From: Paenibacillus catalpae
Lineage (GTDB): Bacteria > Bacillota > Bacilli > Paenibacillales > Paenibacillaceae
Direction of reading: 5' to 3'
Length of the DNA stretch: 64,000 nt
Assembly (NCBI RefSeq): GCF_900112695.1
Contig: NZ_FOMT01000002.1
Span: 254,479 to 318,478, forward strand
Both the position numbers and the translations under genes were made by a program. The notes beneath the pieces are model-generated. The model saw only the letters and a program-made list of their open reading frames with translations. It searched no databases and was not told the DNA's origin. How positions within the stretch are numbered: the first letter of the stretch is position 1; every line of letters starts with the position of its first letter. Below are positions 11,340-19,835 of this stretch, piece by piece.

Positions 11340-12356
11340 ATGAAAATGCAGCCAAAAGCCGAAATGGCTCAGCTTGGCGGCAAGCAGACCGCGCTTCTTC
11401 TGAAGCCGGGCGTTCTGCAACAGGTGCTTGCTTTTGCCAGCTTAATCGTCCTTATTCTCGTCTTCACTTTCTCTTCCAGCAACTTCTTTCAGTTCTCGAA
11501 TATCGTTGGCATTCTGCTCTCGACCGCGGTTACGGGCGTTCTGGCGCTAGGCTCAACGTTTGTCATCATTACGGGCGGCATTGACCTGTCGGTCGGCACG
11601 GTGATGACATTAAGCGCGGTAATGACCGGAGTATTCATTACGTATTGGGGCCTTCCGGTTCCGCTGGGCATTGTTGGCGGTATCCTGACGGGTGCCGTAT
11701 GCGGCCTGCTGTCCGGAGTGATGGTCGCCAGGCTCAAGATCCCGCCTTTTATCGCGACGCTTGCCATGATGATGATCGCCAAAGGCCTGGCTCTTGTCAT
11801 CTCCGGCACAAAGCCAATCTACTTCAACGATGATCCGGTGTTCAGCGAAGTGTCGCAAGGCTCGTTCTTTGACGAGATTATCCCGGGCTTCGCAATCCCG
11901 AATGCGGTTGTCATCTTCTTCATCGCCGCGATTATCGGAAGCATTCTTTTATCCAGGACGATTGTCGGCCGTTATAACTTTGCCCTCGGCAGCAACGAAG
12001 AAGCAACAAGGCTGTCGGGCGTAAACGTGAACTACTGGAAAATCGTGATCTATACGATCACCGGTATCTTCACCGGTCTTGCCGGTATTCTGATTGCCTC
12101 CCGGTTGAATTCCGCCCAGCCTGCTCTTGGCTCCGGTTACGAGCTTGAAGCGATCGCTGCCGTTGTTATCGGAGGCACCTCGCTTAGCGGCGGGAAAGGC
12201 ACCATCGTAGGTACGGTTATCGGTGCGCTTATTATGAGCGTGCTCACCAATGGCCTTCGGATCCTGTCCGTTCCGCAGGAATGGCAGACCGTTGTGGTAG
12301 GCATTGTTATCCTGCTCGCCGTTTATGCGGACATCCTGCGCCGCCGCAAAGCGTAG
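11340..12356 (+). CDS. Sugar ABC transporter permease, RbsC type
   Basis: Polytopic membrane protein of 338 aa belonging to the ribose/xylose/galactoside permease family (BPD_transp_2). The conserved segment GSTFVIITGGIDLSVGTVMTLSAV lies near residues 64-87, and the EAA-like loop appears as RLSGVNVNYWKIVIYTITG. AIAAVVIGGTSLSGGKGT towards the C-terminus is also diagnostic. ATG 11340 follows AGGGGTGATTCTCA. It acts with the ATPase encoded upstream and the lipoprotein receptor encoded downstream. Confidence 0.92.
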   Translation: MKMQPKAEMAQLGGKQTALLLKPGVLQQVLAFASLIVLILVFTFSSSNFFQFSNIVGILLSTAVTGVLALGSTFVIITGGIDLSVGTVMTLSAVMTGVFITYWGLPVPLGIVGGILTGAVCGLLSGVMVARLKIPPFIATLAMMMIAKGLALVISGTKPIYFNDDPVFSEVSQGSFFDEIIPGFAIPNAVVIFFIAAIIGSILLSRTIVGRYNFALGSNEEATRLSGVNVNYWKIVIYTITGIFTGLAGILIASRLNSAQPALGSGYELEAIAAVVIGGTSLSGGKGTIVGTVIGALIMSVLTNGLRILSVPQEWQTVVVGIVILLAVYADILRRRKA

Positions 12357-12448
12357 CTCGCTAGAAGCTCTGTCTGGCTGATGCTTCAGAATCCAGAACG
12401 AGAGATTCTATATAGGCCTTATAAATCCAAATCAAAGGGGAGATTTCG

Positions 12449-13453
12449 GTGAAGAAGTTTACGGCATTGCTGCTTGCTCTGTTGATGACGGTTGTTGTGC
12501 TGAGCGCCTGCGGTTCGAATAACTCGAACAATTCAGGCAGCAAGTCCAGCGGCGGGAATGGTTCGACCAAAGCAAGCGGGGACAAGATTTATATTCCGGT
12601 CATTTCGAAAGGGTTCCAGCATCAATTCTGGCAGGCGGTCAAGGCCGGAGCCGAGAAAGCCGCAGCCGAATTCAGCGTAGAGATTACATTCGAGGGTCCG
12701 GAGACTGAAGCGCAAGTCGATAAACAGATCGAAATGCTGCAGGCCGCTCTCGACAAGAAGCCTAGCGCGATTGGGTTTGCCGCTCTCGACAGCCAGGCTT
12801 CGATTCCTCTGCTGCAAAAGGCGAAGGATGCAGGCATTCCGGTCATCGCCTTCGACTCCGGTGTAGACAGCGACATTCCGGTTACAACAGCATCAACGGA
12901 TAACGTAGCCGCGGCTGCTCTTGCAGCGGACAAAATGGCTGAGCTTATCGGCGGCTCGGGCGAGATTGGCGTGATCGTCCATGACCAGACATCCGTTACC
13001 GGCGTTGACCGCCGCGACGGCTTCGTGAACCGGATGAAAGAGAAATATCCCGATATTAAGATTGTCGACATTCAATACGGCGGCGGCGACCACCTGAAAT
13101 CGACGGACCTTGCCAAAGCGATGATCCAGGCGCATCCGAATCTGAAAGGCTTCTTCGGCTCGAATGAAGGCTCCGCCGTGGGCGTCATAAATGCCGTAAC
13201 CGAGCTGAAGAAGGAAGGCCAAATTACGGTAATCGGCTTTGACTCCGGCAAGGCGCAGCTGGATGCGATTAAGAGCGGCGTGATGGCCGGCGCCATTACG
13301 CAAAATCCGGTAGGCATCGGTTATGAAACCGTCAAAGCGGCAGTAGAGGCGATCCGCGGCGAGAAGGTGGAATCCACGATCGACACAGGCTTCTATTACT
13401 ACGATAAGTCGAATATGGATAACGAAGAAATCAAAGCGGTATTGTACGAATAA
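12449..13453 (+). CDS. Sugar ABC transporter substrate-binding lipoprotein, RbsB type
   Basis: Extracytoplasmic receptor of 334 aa. A lipoprotein signal peptide ends in the lipobox LSAC (cysteine at residue 21), followed by a Ser/Asn/Gly-rich linker. The Peripla_BP_4 fold starts at YIPVISKGFQHQFWQAVKAG. Further markers are AFDSGVDSDIPVTTASTDN and FGSNEGSAVGVINAV. ATG 12449 follows AAAGGGGAGATTTCGGT. It completes the transporter and differs from the membrane-anchored homologue at 8685, which probably senses rather than transports. A strong terminator follows. Confidence 0.92.
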   Translation: MKKFTALLLALLMTVVVLSACGSNNSNNSGSKSSGGNGSTKASGDKIYIPVISKGFQHQFWQAVKAGAEKAAAEFSVEITFEGPETEAQVDKQIEMLQAALDKKPSAIGFAALDSQASIPLLQKAKDAGIPVIAFDSGVDSDIPVTTASTDNVAAAALAADKMAELIGGSGEIGVIVHDQTSVTGVDRRDGFVNRMKEKYPDIKIVDIQYGGGDHLKSTDLAKAMIQAHPNLKGFFGSNEGSAVGVINAVTELKKEGQITVIGFDSGKAQLDAIKSGVMAGAITQNPVGIGYETVKAAVEAIRGEKVESTIDTGFYYYDKSNMDNEEIKAVLYE

Positions 13454-13476
13454 TCAGGCAGGAAAAGGACAAAAAA

Positions 13477-13521
13477 TAGCAGCCGGATGTCAATTAAATT
13501 GACGCCGGCTGCTACTTTTTT
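13477..13521 (+). terminator. Intrinsic terminator of the sugar operon
   Basis: The near-perfect stem AGCAGCCGG-ATGTCAAT / ATTGACG-CCGGCTGCT (13478-13513) is followed by ACTTTTTT. It ends the operon that contains the RbsB-type gene. Confidence 0.9.
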
Positions 13522-13585
13522 ACCATTGTTTTTTGAAAAGACCTGAGGATTGTGTTAACCTAAAAAGAAAAGGCTGGAGGTCACG

Positions 13586-14452
13586 ATGGCAAAAGCGCAT
13601 AAAAAATTATCTGCATTAGAGATGTTTAAAAGGGCTGTTTTTATCACGATTGGGTCTGTATTAATGGGTGTTGCACTGGAATTATTCCTCGTACCTAATG
13701 ATGTAATCGACGGTGGTATCACCGGTATTTCCATTATGGTATCCGAATTAACGCACTTGCCCCTTGGTCTATTCATATTCCTCTTGAACATTCCATTCCT
13801 GTTCATTGGCTTTAAGCAAATCGGCAAAACCTTTGCCATTTCCACTTTATACGGTATCGCGGTTATGTCCATCACGACGCAGTTGCTTCACCATGTACAC
13901 GCATTTACGGAAGAAAAGCTGCTTGCCGTTCTATTCGGCGGTATCATTCTTGGTGCCGGTGTAGGTCTTGCGATCCGCTTTGGCGGTTCCCTTGACGGCA
14001 CGGAGATTGTTGCGATACTTGCATCCAAGAAATTCGGCATGCCGGTCGGACAGATCATTATGATCGTCAACGTCTTTATCTTTATTCTCGCCGGATTTGT
14101 GTTTGAATGGAATTCCGCGATGTATTCGATGGTTACTTATTATCTGGCAACAAAAGTCATGGACATCGTTGTTGAAGGTATTGAGGAATCGAAATCCGTC
14201 ACGATTATTTCCAGCAATTATGAAGAAATCGCCGAGACTATCATGACCCGGCTTGGCCGCAGCACAACGTATATCCAGGCACGCGGCGGCTATTCCAGAG
14301 AAGAGACGCAAATGGTGTATTGCGTAGTCAGCCGTCTGGAAGTGGCAAAGCTGAAAGCCATAGTTCATGACATCGATACAAAAGCGTTTATTGCTATTGA
14401 GAATGTAGCCGATGTACAGGGCGGCGGTTTCACGAAGAAAAGCATTCACTAA
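13586..14452 (+). CDS. YitT family membrane protein
   Basis: A 288-aa integral membrane protein with five to six predicted segments in the N-terminal 180 residues (YitT_membrane domain, with LFLVPNDVIDGGITGISIM and IRFGGSLDGTEIVAIL). A cytoplasmic C-terminal DUF2179 domain follows (RGGYSREETQMVYCVVSRLEVAKLK). Such proteins are common and multi-copy in Bacillales; the molecular function is not established. ATG 13586 follows GGAGGTCACG. Its 3' end overlaps the convergent glycerophosphodiesterase gene by four bases, and no terminator separates them. Confidence 0.9.
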   Translation: MAKAHKKLSALEMFKRAVFITIGSVLMGVALELFLVPNDVIDGGITGISIMVSELTHLPLGLFIFLLNIPFLFIGFKQIGKTFAISTLYGIAVMSITTQLLHHVHAFTEEKLLAVLFGGIILGAGVGLAIRFGGSLDGTEIVAILASKKFGMPVGQIIMIVNVFIFILAGFVFEWNSAMYSMVTYYLATKVMDIVVEGIEESKSVTIISSNYEEIAETIMTRLGRSTTYIQARGGYSREETQMVYCVVSRLEVAKLKAIVHDIDTKAFIAIENVADVQGGGFTKKSIH

Positions 14453-15189
14453 GCTTGATTAGAGCTCTTTAGCACAGCAGTGAGCCGGTCCGGGTAATCG
14501 GTAATGATGCCTGCGACTCCTGCTTGGATCAGACGAATCATCTCGGCCGGTTCATTAACGGTAAATACGTTATAGATCACCTCATGCCCGGCTGCTTCTG
14601 CCACCCAATCCGGCAGTACGGCGTAATGCGAGGCATGCAGGGCGGTTGCCCCAATGGATAAAGCATATTTCCACGGGCGGTATAAGCCTTCCATATACAA
14701 AATGCCAGTTGGAATGTCCGGCGCAAGCCGTTTGCATTCGATAAGCGAATAGTGGTTAAAGCTGGAGAGTATCACCTGATCCTCCATCCCGTAAGCGCGA
14801 ACGGTCTCGATTACCTTTTGCTCCATTCCGGGGTAAGGGACGATGCCGTTTTTTAATTCGATGTTTATGAAGGTTTGAGTCTGCTTGGCAAGGTCGAGCA
14901 ACTGCTCGAGCGTAGGAATCCGTTCATCCTTGAACGATGGAGAGAACCAGCTGCCGGCATCCAGCTCCAGCAAATCGCCCGATTGCACATCTGCTACAAG
15001 GGAATTTACGCCGGTTGTCCGTTTCAGCTTCTCATCATGGATGAGCACAAGCTTGCCGTCCTTCGTCATTTGCACATCGGTCTCGATCCCTGTAGCGCCA
15101 AGCTTGATCGCCTGTTCGAAGGCGATCATCGTATTCTCCGGATAACTGCCGGAAGCTCCGCGGTGCGCATAATTAACGAGTGTTGTCAT
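14449..15189 (-). CDS. Glycerophosphodiester phosphodiesterase
   Basis: A 246-aa GDPD-family enzyme that hydrolyses deacylated phospholipid diesters to sn-glycerol 3-phosphate and an alcohol. Catalytic motifs are intact: NYAHRGASGSYPENTMIAF at the N-terminus with the HR and PEN residues, GIETDVQMTKDGKLVLIHDEKL with E, D and H of the metal site, and FINIELKNG. There is no signal peptide, so it is probably cytoplasmic, unlike secreted GlpQ. Transcription is divergent from csoR. Its product would feed the glycerol 3-phosphate pathway encoded at 1.8-5 kb. Confidence 0.92.
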   Translation of the reverse strand: MTTLVNYAHRGASGSYPENTMIAFEQAIKLGATGIETDVQMTKDGKLVLIHDEKLKRTTGVNSLVADVQSGDLLELDAGSWFSPSFKDERIPTLEQLLDLAKQTQTFINIELKNGIVPYPGMEQKVIETVRAYGMEDQVILSSFNHYSLIECKRLAPDIPTGILYMEGLYRPWKYALSIGATALHASHYAVLPDWVAEAAGHEVIYNVFTVNEPAEMIRLIQAGVAGIITDYPDRLTAVLKSSNQA

Positions 15190-15297
15190 AACCGTTCTCC
15201 CACTCCCATCTCCATCATAAGATTGAATTAATCTAACTTTACTTTCGAATTGTTTGCGGTGTATTAATCTCTATCATTCTTATGTTGAATTTGCCGA

Positions 15298-15326
15298 TTG
15301 CATACCCCTAGGGGGTATGATATGAT
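15298..15326 (+). promoter_or_regulatory. csoR promoter with CsoR operator in the spacer
   Basis: A -35-like TTGCAT (15298-15303), a 17-base spacer and a -10-like TATGAT (15321-15326) are visible. The spacer holds the pseudo-palindrome ATACCCCTAGGGGGTAT (15302-15318), which matches the G/C-tract operator recognised by CsoR-family copper repressors. Repressor binding would occlude RNA polymerase. Confidence 0.8.
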
Positions 15327-15337
15327 AAAGCTAAACC

Positions 15338-15354
15338 ATACCCCCTGGAGGTAT
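15338..15354 (+). promoter_or_regulatory. Second CsoR-type operator, overlapping the ribosome site
   Basis: ATACCCCCTGGAGGTAT is a second 17-bp copy of the operator, 36 bases downstream of the first. Its right half contains the GGAGG ribosome binding site of csoR. It would lie downstream of the transcription start, so it could act as a roadblock or cooperative site. Confidence 0.65.
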
Positions 15355-15359
15355 TTAAG

Positions 15360-15698
15360 ATGATTGAACAAGAGAAGTCAGAGCATTGCCATTCCGATCA
15401 GCCGGACCAGCAAGGTGCCGAGCGGAAGAGCCATCATTCCGATAAAATGAAGTCTAACCTCGTATCGCGCCTGAACCGGATTGAAGGACAAATCCGCGGT
15501 GTGAAGGCAATGATTGAGAAGGATACGTATTGTGACGATGTGCTGAATCAGATTGCTGCCGTGCAGTCGGCGCTGAACGGTGTCGGGAAGCTTCTGCTGG
15601 AAGGTCATCTGAAAAGCTGCGTGATTGAACGCATTCAGGCGGGAGAAAGTGAAGTGATTGACGAGCTGCTCGTCACCGTAAATAAATTAATGAAATAA
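15360..15698 (+). CDS. csoR: CsoR-family copper-sensing transcriptional repressor
   Basis: A 112-aa DUF156 repressor. Cu(I) ligands are recognisable: a cysteine in DTYCDDVLNQIAAVQ, and a histidine and second cysteine in GHLKSCVIERI (C-x24-H-x3-C spacing as in CsoR). A variable His-rich N-terminus of about 30 residues precedes the family core KSNLVSRLNRIEGQIRG. Apo-protein binds the operators just upstream and releases on Cu(I). ATG 15360 is eight bases after GGAGG. copZ follows after 19 bases. A close paralogue lies at 50289 inside the putative mobile element. Confidence 0.93.
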   Translation: MIEQEKSEHCHSDQPDQQGAERKSHHSDKMKSNLVSRLNRIEGQIRGVKAMIEKDTYCDDVLNQIAAVQSALNGVGKLLLEGHLKSCVIERIQAGESEVIDELLVTVNKLMK

Positions 15699-15717
15699 GA
15701 CTAGGAGGGAATACATT

Positions 15718-15918
15718 ATGGCGAACGTTACATTGAAGGTAGAAGGCATGTCCTGCGGACATTGCGTAAGCGCAGTAGAGAAGGCCGTTACCGGAGCAGG
15801 AGCAAGCGGATCGGTTGATCTGGCTGCGGGTAAAGTAACCGTACAATATGATGAGAAGAAAGTATCGCTTGATGCGATCAAGGGCGCTATCGAAGAGCAA
15901 GGCTACGATGTCGTTTAA
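15718..15918 (+). CDS. copZ: Copper chaperone CopZ
   Basis: A 66-aa heavy-metal-associated domain protein. The Cu(I)-binding motif GMSCGHC lies at residues 10-16 and the rest has the usual beta-alpha-beta-beta-alpha-beta pattern ending EEQGYDVV. It shuttles Cu(I) to exporters and to CsoR. It is co-transcribed with csoR (AGGAGGGAATACATT before ATG). No copA follows here, unlike the second copZ copy at 50639. The gene is followed by a terminator. Confidence 0.94.
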   Translation: MANVTLKVEGMSCGHCVSAVEKAVTGAGASGSVDLAAGKVTVQYDEKKVSLDAIKGAIEEQGYDVV

Positions 15919-15932
15919 CTAGTCTATAGTGA

Positions 15933-15973
15933 GGCGTTGTCAGCTCCGAAGGAGTCTGATAGCGCCTTTTATT
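15933..15973 (+). terminator. Terminator after copZ
   Basis: The hairpin GGCG-TTGTCAG-CTCC-gaa-GGAG-TCTGATA-GCGCC (15933-15966), with a small bulge, is followed by TTTTATTTT. It ends the csoR-copZ transcript. Confidence 0.75.
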
Positions 15974-16077
15974 TTAGCCCGCCGGCCGATATACTCTAAT
16001 CTCCGAAAGGGTTTTACAGATACCCGAACTTCCACCAACTACCTCCATAGGGTGCTGATGCTCGTACGCTGTACGTT

Positions 16078-16240
16078 ATGCAGGATAATGAGGCAATTTC
16101 GGTTGATGTCAGGTCATACGTTGTATGAAATACAGTATAATTGAACGAAAAAGCTCATTTTGCCCGTTCTGCTCCATTTATACTGTATTCCTTGCAATGC
16201 AGCTCCAGAATGATAAACGGCAGGTACGATTATCCTGCAT
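16078..16240. repeat. Nested inverted-repeat element
   Basis: ATGCAGGATAAT (16078-16089) is mirrored by ATTATCCTGCAT (16229-16240). Inside it AATACAGTATAA (16129-16140) is mirrored by TTATACTGTATT (16178-16189). The 163-bp cruciform-capable unit has no coding content and looks like a miniature intergenic repeat. It accounts for most of the 545-base gap between copZ and the next gene. Confidence 0.65.
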
Positions 16241-16340
16241 AAAATACAGCCTGGGCTCAATCAATCAGCCAGCTAACCGGTTGTCCGCCAAACAAAAAAG
16301 GGGTCCGTTAGCCCCCAGTCTCGCCCCTTGCGCAAAATTT

Positions 16341-16388
16341 AAAAAGCCTTCAAATCCGCTCATCCCAGCGGGTTTGGGGGCTTTTTTG
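16341..16388. terminator. Probable bidirectional terminator
   Basis: AAAAAGCC-TTCAAATCCGCT pairs with AGCGGGTTTG-GGGGCTTTTTT (apex around CATCCC). A-rich left and T-rich right flanks would allow termination on both strands. It lies upstream of the His-rich secreted protein gene. Confidence 0.7.
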
Positions 16389-16463
16389 TGCTTTCGGCGG
16401 TGATTATCGGATATCGGCAGTGGGTATATTGATAGGGACAATGGAAGGAGCGAACAGAGGCAC

Positions 16464-17387
16464 ATGCAACGAAAACGAAACCGAAAAAACCGAAATCGCA
16501 CGCTACATATTGGACTTATGGCGGTTCTCTTATCCGCTTCGTATACAACAACAGGCAACACAGGCTGGGCAGCTTCTGGCGGCTCTAATACGGCGACCTC
16601 TGCTCATACAAGCTTTGGTCAAGCCGGCACCCGAACCGCTGATAGAGAGACCGAATCCCATCACCATCATCATGCTCATGAAGAGGGACAGAAGCAAGCA
16701 GCATCCGTTCAATGGAGCTTCTCACCAGAGCAGCCGCAAGCCGGCGAGCGTACAGCTATTCAGCTTGCTATAGTGGATGCACATGGTCAACCGGTTAAAA
16801 GCTTTGCTAGGAACCACGAGAAGGAGATTCATCTCATTGCGGTAAGCGGCGATCTGACAGAGTTTCAGCATCTGCATCCAGTGGATCAAGGAGCGGGCCG
16901 TTTTACCGTTGATACCGTCTTCCCGAAAGGCGGCAAGTATAAATTGTTTGCTGATTTTATCCCGGCAGGTGGAAGTCATCAGGTAGCGGAGACCGAATTC
17001 GAAGCTGGCGGTAAGACGGCAGCCTCAGAGCCGCTTGTACCGGACAAGCAGCTCGTTCAGACCGTGGCCGGCACACAGGTTTCTTTGCTAACCAGTCAGC
17101 TGCAAGCCGGACGAGAGACTGCGCTGGCCTTCTCCTTCAAGGACGCCAAAACCGGTAAGCCGGTGCAGGATATGGAGCCGTATCTCGGCGCAGCCGGGCA
17201 CGTGGTTATCATCAGCGAGAATCTGAACCATTATCTTCATGTCCATCCGAAGGAGGGACAGACGGCAGGACCTGAAGCTATATTCGAGACCGGGTTTCCT
17301 GCTCCCGGCCTTTATAAGGTTTGGGGCCAGTTCCAGCGTCACGGCGATAATTTTGTTACTTCCTTTACGATAAAAGTCGGGGAATAA
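16464..17387 (+). CDS. Secreted His-rich protein with duplicated HLHP-type domains
   Basis: A 307-aa exported protein, not assigned to a characterised family. A basic, hydrophobic signal peptide (about residues 1-37, ending WAA) is followed by a His cluster at 66-72. Two beta-rich modules then follow. The first contains IHLIAVSGDLTEFQHLHP and the second HVVIISENLNHYLHVHP, so the protein looks internally duplicated. The repeated H-x-H-P histidines would suit metal binding. It lies 545 bases after csoR-copZ, and a copper role is my inference from composition and context. ATG 16464 follows GGAAGGAGCG at a somewhat long distance. Confidence 0.6.
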   Translation: MQRKRNRKNRNRTLHIGLMAVLLSASYTTTGNTGWAASGGSNTATSAHTSFGQAGTRTADRETESHHHHHAHEEGQKQAASVQWSFSPEQPQAGERTAIQLAIVDAHGQPVKSFARNHEKEIHLIAVSGDLTEFQHLHPVDQGAGRFTVDTVFPKGGKYKLFADFIPAGGSHQVAETEFEAGGKTAASEPLVPDKQLVQTVAGTQVSLLTSQLQAGRETALAFSFKDAKTGKPVQDMEPYLGAAGHVVIISENLNHYLHVHPKEGQTAGPEAIFETGFPAPGLYKVWGQFQRHGDNFVTSFTIKVGE

Positions 17388-17453
17388 GCATAGCTGCCGC
17401 TGCCCTTGAGCAACCTAGGTCAATAATGGAAGTGAAGGGATGGTTTGTGAGCC

Positions 17454-18194
17454 ATGAATGAGAAGGTTATCTCGATTCTGGAAGGTAAAATCCGGCATGT
17501 CGACAGCGAGGATGGGGAGATTTATCTGGTCGGCCCAATCAAGCTGCCAGTTAACTTGGAGGACGAAACGGTTATTTTTCATTGGTACTGCTGGCTGCTC
17601 TGCAAGGAAGAAGCAGATAAACTCGAGGACATCATTGATAAGCTGTCCGGCGCTAACCTGGCTGAAATGCAGCAGTCGAGCGTGCTTGTATACGGAGACT
17701 TCGAGCATGCCGACGAGGCGTTTATCCGGATGCACAGCATTTGTCATACGGGAGATATATTCGGCAGCAAGCGCTGCGATTGCGGCTACCAGCTGCATCA
17801 GTCGATGAAGATGATTGTGGCGCATGAGGCGGGGGCGCTCTTTTACCTCGCGAATCATGAAGGACGCGGCATTGGGCTGTTCAGTAAAGCAATGGCTTAC
17901 CTGCTGCAGGAGCAGGGCTATGATACGGTCGAGGCGAACCTGAATTTGGGGTTTGTGGATGATGCCCGCAACTACAGCGATGCGATCCGGGTACTGCGAT
18001 CCTTAAGACCAAAGAACAAGCCGGTCACGCTAATTACGAATAATCCCCGCAAGCTGGATGCGCTGCGCTCCGCCGGTCTTGACGTCGCCGACCGGATTCC
18101 GCTGTGGGGCGATGTGTCGGAGTATAACGAGAAATATTTGCAGACCAAGATCAACCGTTCGGGCCATCTGGTCAGCGGCTGTCCGGAGCAGTAA
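17454..18194 (+). CDS. GTP cyclohydrolase II-type protein
   Basis: A 246-aa protein whose C-terminal 180 residues match GTP cyclohydrolase II, the first enzyme of riboflavin synthesis. The zinc cysteines are present in HSICHTGDIFGSKRCDCGYQL. The catalytic and GTP-binding stretches NHEGRGIGLFSKAMAYLLQEQGYDTVEAN and TLITNNPRKLDALRSAG are intact. It is monofunctional, lacking the RibB half fused in Bacillus ribBA, and stands alone outside a rib cluster. It may therefore be an accessory paralogue. The ribosome site GAAGGGA is rather far (13 bases) from ATG 17454. Confidence 0.82.
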   Translation: MNEKVISILEGKIRHVDSEDGEIYLVGPIKLPVNLEDETVIFHWYCWLLCKEEADKLEDIIDKLSGANLAEMQQSSVLVYGDFEHADEAFIRMHSICHTGDIFGSKRCDCGYQLHQSMKMIVAHEAGALFYLANHEGRGIGLFSKAMAYLLQEQGYDTVEANLNLGFVDDARNYSDAIRVLRSLRPKNKPVTLITNNPRKLDALRSAGLDVADRIPLWGDVSEYNEKYLQTKINRSGHLVSGCPEQ

Positions 18195-18273
18195 TCGTCT
18201 TGGGAGTATCGTCCAAAATACGAAAGTCCTGTGATATAATCCAAGGAAAAGGGCTGGAAGCGGGGCAGATCAC

Positions 18274-19650
18274 GTGACTTGGCAGACGAATCGGGACGGG
18301 GAAGTACCGGAAGTGAAGCGTGAAATCGTACTGGAAAATTTTCGGCTCGCGTTTCAGCTGGTGGGCACGCATTGGCGGACAGTTGATAAAGGCTGGTCCT
18401 ACATGGAGCATCAGCATCCGCTGCTGGAGTTAAATGTTGTGCTTCAGGGCAGACAGTTGACAGTGGTGTCCGGGGAAGAGTATACCCAGAACGCAGGTGA
18501 TCTGCTGCTGATCCGGCCGGATGAGGTTCATAAGAGCCGCAATGCCGGGAATGAGCCAATGACTTATTTCGCCCTTCATCTGGATGTGGATGATCCGGAT
18601 TTATATTATTTGCTGGGGCGGATTGAGCAACGCTTGTTCCAGGCGGACTCGCCGATTGTCCTGCAGTTAATGCCTCATATCGATGAGCTGATGGAGATTT
18701 GCTTAAGTGACCCGGACAATGACATGATCAGGCGGCTGGACATCCGGGTGAAGGTCATGCAGGTGCTGCTGATTCTGACGATGGAAGCGAGACGCTTAAC
18801 GCAGCCGCATCCGGGCAGAAACGGCAGGCCGCAGGGCGAATATTCGGTTCCGTTAATACGCCATCGCGAACAGATCTCGCTGGAGAAGAAAGTACAGATG
18901 TTATTTTCCGAGCCGTACATGCGGGATGTCCAGATGGATGAGGCAACGCTGCCTTCTTTCCGCTGGGCGGGCGTGTTTACGTTCCAGATTGAGGACAAGG
19001 CTTTCTGGCAGTCGACGGACCGCTTCTGGATGAAGGAGCAGCTGACGGAGAACATGAGGGAGCTTGGGACGGTAGTTGTTATAGAAGACGGACCGTTCAT
19101 GAATGCCGCCGTACTCACCTCCAAACACTCCGTACCGAATATGGAAGAGATCGTGCTGAAGAAAAAAAGAATGCTGGAAGGGCGCCTCGGCATCCCGATC
19201 AAGCTGGGGTTCGGCGGTATTACGGCAACCGTATCGGAGCTCAGGTCTCTGTACCGGAACAGTCTCCGCCAGCTGGGGCATGCAGGGGATGAGGATGAGA
19301 AGCTGCTCCGCTATGAATTTGTCAGCCGCATTATTCGATCGGCGATGCAGATTATGGAGACCGAGTATGGGAATAAAGAGCTGTCGCTAGTCACTCTGGC
19401 GACGCGGCTTGGCGTAACGTCAAACTATTTAAGCGGGCAATTCAGCGCTCAGACGGGGGCGACATTCACGCATCATTTGACGAGTATCCGGATTCGCCAG
19501 GCCAAACGGCTGATGCGGGAGACCAATATGAAGATCTATCAGGTTGGCGAACGGGTTGGCTATACCGATCATGCCTACTTCAGCCGTTTATTTAAAATGA
19601 TGGTAGGAGTAAGTCCCGCCAAATACCGTCTGTCCGAGCAATCATCTTAA
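18274..19650 (+). CDS. AraC-family transcriptional regulator with cupin-like N-terminus
   Basis: A 458-aa regulator without a receiver domain. The N-terminal AraC-binding (cupin) region includes EHQHPLLELNVVLQGRQLTVV and AGDLLLIRPDEVHKS, typical of sugar-responsive AraC proteins. A middle region of unknown fold spans about 150-350. The C-terminal double helix-turn-helix contains LVTLATRLGVTSNYLSGQFS and VGERVGYTDHAYFSRLFK. The start is uncertain: GTG 18274 after GGAAGCGGGG, or GTG 18313. It lies just upstream of a two-component and transporter cluster, which it may co-regulate. Confidence 0.82.
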   Translation: MTWQTNRDGEVPEVKREIVLENFRLAFQLVGTHWRTVDKGWSYMEHQHPLLELNVVLQGRQLTVVSGEEYTQNAGDLLLIRPDEVHKSRNAGNEPMTYFALHLDVDDPDLYYLLGRIEQRLFQADSPIVLQLMPHIDELMEICLSDPDNDMIRRLDIRVKVMQVLLILTMEARRLTQPHPGRNGRPQGEYSVPLIRHREQISLEKKVQMLFSEPYMRDVQMDEATLPSFRWAGVFTFQIEDKAFWQSTDRFWMKEQLTENMRELGTVVVIEDGPFMNAAVLTSKHSVPNMEEIVLKKKRMLEGRLGIPIKLGFGGITATVSELRSLYRNSLRQLGHAGDEDEKLLRYEFVSRIIRSAMQIMETEYGNKELSLVTLATRLGVTSNYLSGQFSAQTGATFTHHLTSIRIRQAKRLMRETNMKIYQVGERVGYTDHAYFSRLFKMMVGVSPAKYRLSEQSS

Positions 19651-19713
19651 ATGGTTTGTGAGACTGGCAGCAGCCTTCGGGAAATCGGGGGCTGTTATAA
19701 ATTTCATCATTTT

Positions 19714-19727
19714 AGCAAACGCTTACA
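19714..19727 (+). promoter_or_regulatory. cre-like catabolite control site
   Basis: AGCAAACGCTTACA is close to the CcpA-binding consensus (TGNAANCGNWNNCA with one mismatch). It lies about 110 bases before the response regulator gene, suggesting carbon catabolite repression of the cluster. Confidence 0.45.
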
Positions 19728-19835
19728 TTTCACCTTAAAATAATCCAACAAATCATATTTCTGTCGCATTGCTGATGGTTTGACCCTATGTGACACTGGG
19801 GTTAGATGGTTAACGTCTGAAAGGTGGTGCTACTC

